From JABDJL01 sp963664065 (GTDB taxonomy: Bacteria > Pseudomonadota > Gammaproteobacteria > Xanthomonadales > SZUA-36): DNA of 64,000 bases. Of the stretch, positions 63,090-64,000 are shown one piece after another. The notes beneath the pieces were generated by a model. That model ran no database searches, had not been told where the DNA came from, and saw only the letters and a list, made by a program, of their open reading frames with translations. The first letter of the stretch is position 1. Every line of letters starts with the position of its first letter. Where the stretch lies: positions 2,108,001 to 2,172,000 of the forward strand of contig OY760942.1 in assembly GCA_963664065.1 (NCBI GenBank), in the 5' to 3' direction. Both the position numbers and the translations under genes were made by a program.

Positions 63090-64000
63090 ATGAGCGATCA
63101 AGAACAGAAAAGCTCAGACGGCAAGATCCTTTATTGCTCGTTCTGTGGCAAGAGCCAGCACGAAGTTCGCAAGCTGATTGCGGGCCCCAGCGTTTATATC
63201 TGCGATGAATGTGTCGAGTTGTGCAATGACATTATTCGGGAAGAGCTGGAAGAGGCAGGTGTTAGCGAAAGGGATAAACTCCCGAATCCTAAGGAAATAC
63301 ACGCTTTCCTGGACGATTTTGTAATTGGCCAGGAACACGCAAAGAAAGTCCTTGCAGTTGCGGTTTATAACCATTACAAGCGTCTTGAGCCAAGCAGGCT
63401 TGACGAGGAAGTCGAGTTAGCCAAGAGCAACATCCTTTTGATCGGACCGACCGGTTCAGGCAAGACCCTGCTTGCTGAAACGTTGGCCCGTATGCTCAAT
63501 GTCCCGTTTACGATCGCTGATGCCACCACGCTCACCGAGGCCGGTTACGTGGGTGAGGATGTTGAAAACATCATCCAGAAGCTTCTTCAGAAATGTGATT
63601 ACGACGTTGAAAAGGCTCAAACCGGAATCGTCTATATTGACGAAATAGACAAAGTTTCCCGCAAAGCTGAAAATCCGTCGATCACCCGGGATGTTTCTGG
63701 CGAAGGCGTTCAACAGGCATTGTTGAAGTTGATTGAAGGAACCATTGCCTCGGTTCCTCCACAGGGCGGACGCAAACATCCACAGCAGGAATTTCTGCAG
63801 GTCGACACCAGCCAGATACTGTTTATCTGCGGGGGTGCGTTCGCCGGTCTTGAAAAAGTGATTCAGGCCCGTTCATCTGCCACAGGTATCGGTTTTGCGG
63901 CGGAAGTTCAGAGTGCAGAAAACCAAAAAGATATCGGTGAACTATTGCGCGAGGTTGAGCCCGAGGATCTGGTCCGTTACGGATTGATTCCCGAGTTTGT
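63090..64000 (+). CDS. clpX: Clp protease ATP-binding subunit ClpX (partial, runs off the window)
   Basis: The 303 codons present start MSDQEQKSSDGKILYCSFCG. The N-terminal zinc-binding domain has the Cys4 set (CSFC ... CDEC, within about 16-41). The AAA+ core has Walker A GPTGSGKT (about 118), Walker B IVYIDEID (about 178) and GYVGEDVENII for pore-loop contact. The window ends in LIPEF, before sensor 2. ClpX unfolds tagged proteins for ClpP. ATG 63090 is preceded by AACGGACTAAGCGAA. The arrangement after clpP is as in E. coli, where lon follows. Confidence 0.97.
   Translation, partial: MSDQEQKSSDGKILYCSFCGKSQHEVRKLIAGPSVYICDECVELCNDIIREELEEAGVSERDKLPNPKEIHAFLDDFVIGQEHAKKVLAVAVYNHYKRLEPSRLDEEVELAKSNILLIGPTGSGKTLLAETLARMLNVPFTIADATTLTEAGYVGEDVENIIQKLLQKCDYDVEKAQTGIVYIDEIDKVSRKAENPSITRDVSGEGVQQALLKLIEGTIASVPPQGGRKHPQQEFLQVDTSQILFICGGAFAGLEKVIQARSSATGIGFAAEVQSAENQKDIGELLREVEPEDLVRYGLIPEF

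Overview
The window looks like a contig from a heterotrophic gammaproteobacterium, probably an uncultured aquatic or marine lineage. The class assignment rests on the tRNA cluster followed by tig-clpP-clpX, a YheS-type ABC-F protein, HspQ, UvrB, two TonB-dependent receptors and a FimT/GspH pseudopilin. The order cannot be fixed from the sequence. Most of the window is near 50-53% G+C by eye, with a GC-richer block (about 42.2-44.9 kb) and an AT-richer block (about 46.4-48 kb).

Layout. 0-2.6 kb: the end of deoC and a two-domain aldehyde dehydrogenase (ALDH16 type). 2.6-12 kb: a catabolic locus with a frameshifted VOC protein, a GntR regulator, HyuB, HyuA and an HMG-CoA-lyase-like gene on the minus strand. 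A class III CoA-transferase, an N-carbamoylsarcosine-amidase-like hydrolase and a TonB receptor are on the plus strand. Two TTGTATACA-type operator candidates sit in the divergent promoter. The receptor is fused abruptly at about 12.01 kb to the antisense of a truncated sodium:solute symporter. 12.9-24.3 kb: yheS, a class III aminotransferase overlapping a BKACE gene, a second TonB receptor, an FAD-dependent amine oxidase with an in-frame stop, a DAACS symporter, a frameshifted conserved protein and a 2OG-Fe(II) oxygenase.

24.6-38.9 kb is the most interesting part: twelve closely spaced or overlapping plus-strand genes. They encode a secreted TPR protein, a Ser/Gly/Pro-rich lipoprotein, a secreted protein of unknown family, a membrane-anchored TPR protein, a PEGA + FGE-fold membrane protein, an acidic secreted protein, an ExbB/TolQ/MotA-like channel, an ASKHA-like protein, two VWA proteins with ExbD-like N-terminal helices, two lipoproteins and an M48 protease (thirteen products in total counting the protease). 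I read this as a candidate proton-motive-force-linked envelope machine whose function is unknown.

38.9-48.2 kb is a mosaic: a truncated TPR gene, a 64-bp IS end, a truncated adenylate cyclase, hspQ, nfu and mrp, a complete IS3-family element, a 5'-truncated amidohydrolase and two long poly-G tracts. 48.2-57.5 kb is ordinary housekeeping: tRNA-Asn, fimT, aspartate aminotransferase, uvrB, a secreted endonuclease-like lipoprotein, an AhpD-like protein, a HAD lipoprotein, tRNA-Ser and a diheme peroxidase. 57.5-60.1 kb holds a second secreted endonuclease-like gene split by an IS407-group element with a clean 4-bp target duplication. 60.1-64 kb carries six tRNAs (Arg, Pro, Arg, His, Lys, Leu), then tig, clpP and the start of clpX.

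Several genes are broken by single-base indels, often in G runs, or by one stop codon. These may be genuine decay or sequence errors, so such entries are given as pseudogenes with the reconstruction explained. No rRNA or CRISPR array was seen.
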